Shown: positions 32,476 to 32,518 of the stretch, one piece after another | How positions within the stretch are numbered: position 1 is the first letter of the stretch | Layout: the number at the start of each line of letters is the position of its first letter | Source: Lysobacterales bacterium | GTDB taxonomy: Bacteria; Pseudomonadota; Gammaproteobacteria; Xanthomonadales; SZUA-36 | Length of the DNA: 32,518 bases | Reading direction: 5' to 3' | Assembly (NCBI GenBank): GCA_021648125.1 | Contig: JAKITK010000035.1 | Location: forward strand, 1-32,518 | Notes under the pieces: generated by a model | The model's input: only the letters and a program-made list of their open reading frames with translations | Databases searched by the model: none | What the model was told of the DNA's origin: nothing | Program-made: the position numbers and the translations under genes

Positions 32476-32518
32476 TACGGATATCGCAGATTCCTGCAGC
32501 GAATAAAACAGAACTGAA

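Overview
The window looks like chromosome from a heterotrophic, probably aquatic gammaproteobacterium. The evidence is a group of gammaproteobacterial housekeeping genes (trhO, dusA, deoA, deoB, a PhoP/QseB-type regulator), a large TonB-dependent receptor, an ETF/ETF-ubiquinone oxidoreductase operon and moderate, AT-leaning base composition. I cannot name the genus. No rRNA, tRNA, CRISPR array, complete insertion sequence or phage module is visible.

Left part (1-5900). A GC-rich orphan ORF (333-1064) sits in AT-rich surroundings between a 15-bp perfect hairpin and a terminator-like hairpin. After it come trhO (tRNA U34 hydroxylation) and a glutathione S-transferase. Five helically phased CCGTTAATT repeats follow. 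Then comes a divergent unit: a TetR regulator against an alpha/beta hydrolase, a four-TM protein and a MAPEG protein, probably a small detoxification or lipid-modification operon.

ETF/ketone-body operon (12752 down to 5903, minus strand). A MaoC-type hydratase is followed by ETF-QO, EtfB, EtfA, acetoacetyl-CoA synthetase and a chorismatase (FkbO/Hyg5/XanB2 family). The last four genes are tightly packed. Together they suggest acyl-CoA oxidation with electrons delivered to ubiquinone, plus activation of acetoacetate. The chorismatase, which should make a hydroxybenzoate, is an unexpected last gene.

Defence scar (12997-14109). A 66-codon hybrid ORF joins what looks like the start of a type I methylase (HsdM) to the end of a specificity subunit (HsdS). 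It leads straight into an intact zeta-type toxin kinase that starts with TTG. A 57-residue basic protein of unknown family follows. This looks like a type I restriction locus that collapsed by internal deletion but kept its embedded toxin and possible antitoxin.

Nucleoside catabolism operon (21398 down to 14248, minus strand). The order is cdd, purine nucleoside phosphorylase, a long eukaryote-like deoC, a two-domain ALDH16-like aldehyde dehydrogenase, deoA and deoB. Nucleosides are deaminated and phosphorolysed, the pentose phosphate is isomerised, and deoxyribose-5-P is cleaved to glyceraldehyde-3-P and acetaldehyde. The aldehyde dehydrogenase is well placed to oxidise the acetaldehyde.

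D-amino-acid module (21667-24654). DadA overlaps a lipoprotein N-acyl-D-amino-acid deacylase. A 38-codon ORF that may be a truncated gene follows, and its stop overlaps the start of dusA. The 5' end of dusA is a known integration hot spot, so this may be an island remnant.

Right part (25700-32518). A lipoprotein with a transglutaminase-like domain and TPRs is followed by a TonB-dependent receptor with a possible translated leader. Then comes a PepSY-like small protein, an intact OmpR-family regulator and a PhoQ-like sensor kinase. In the kinase the phosphoacceptor histidine aligns with proline while the ATP-binding motifs look intact. This is the most striking anomaly in the window.
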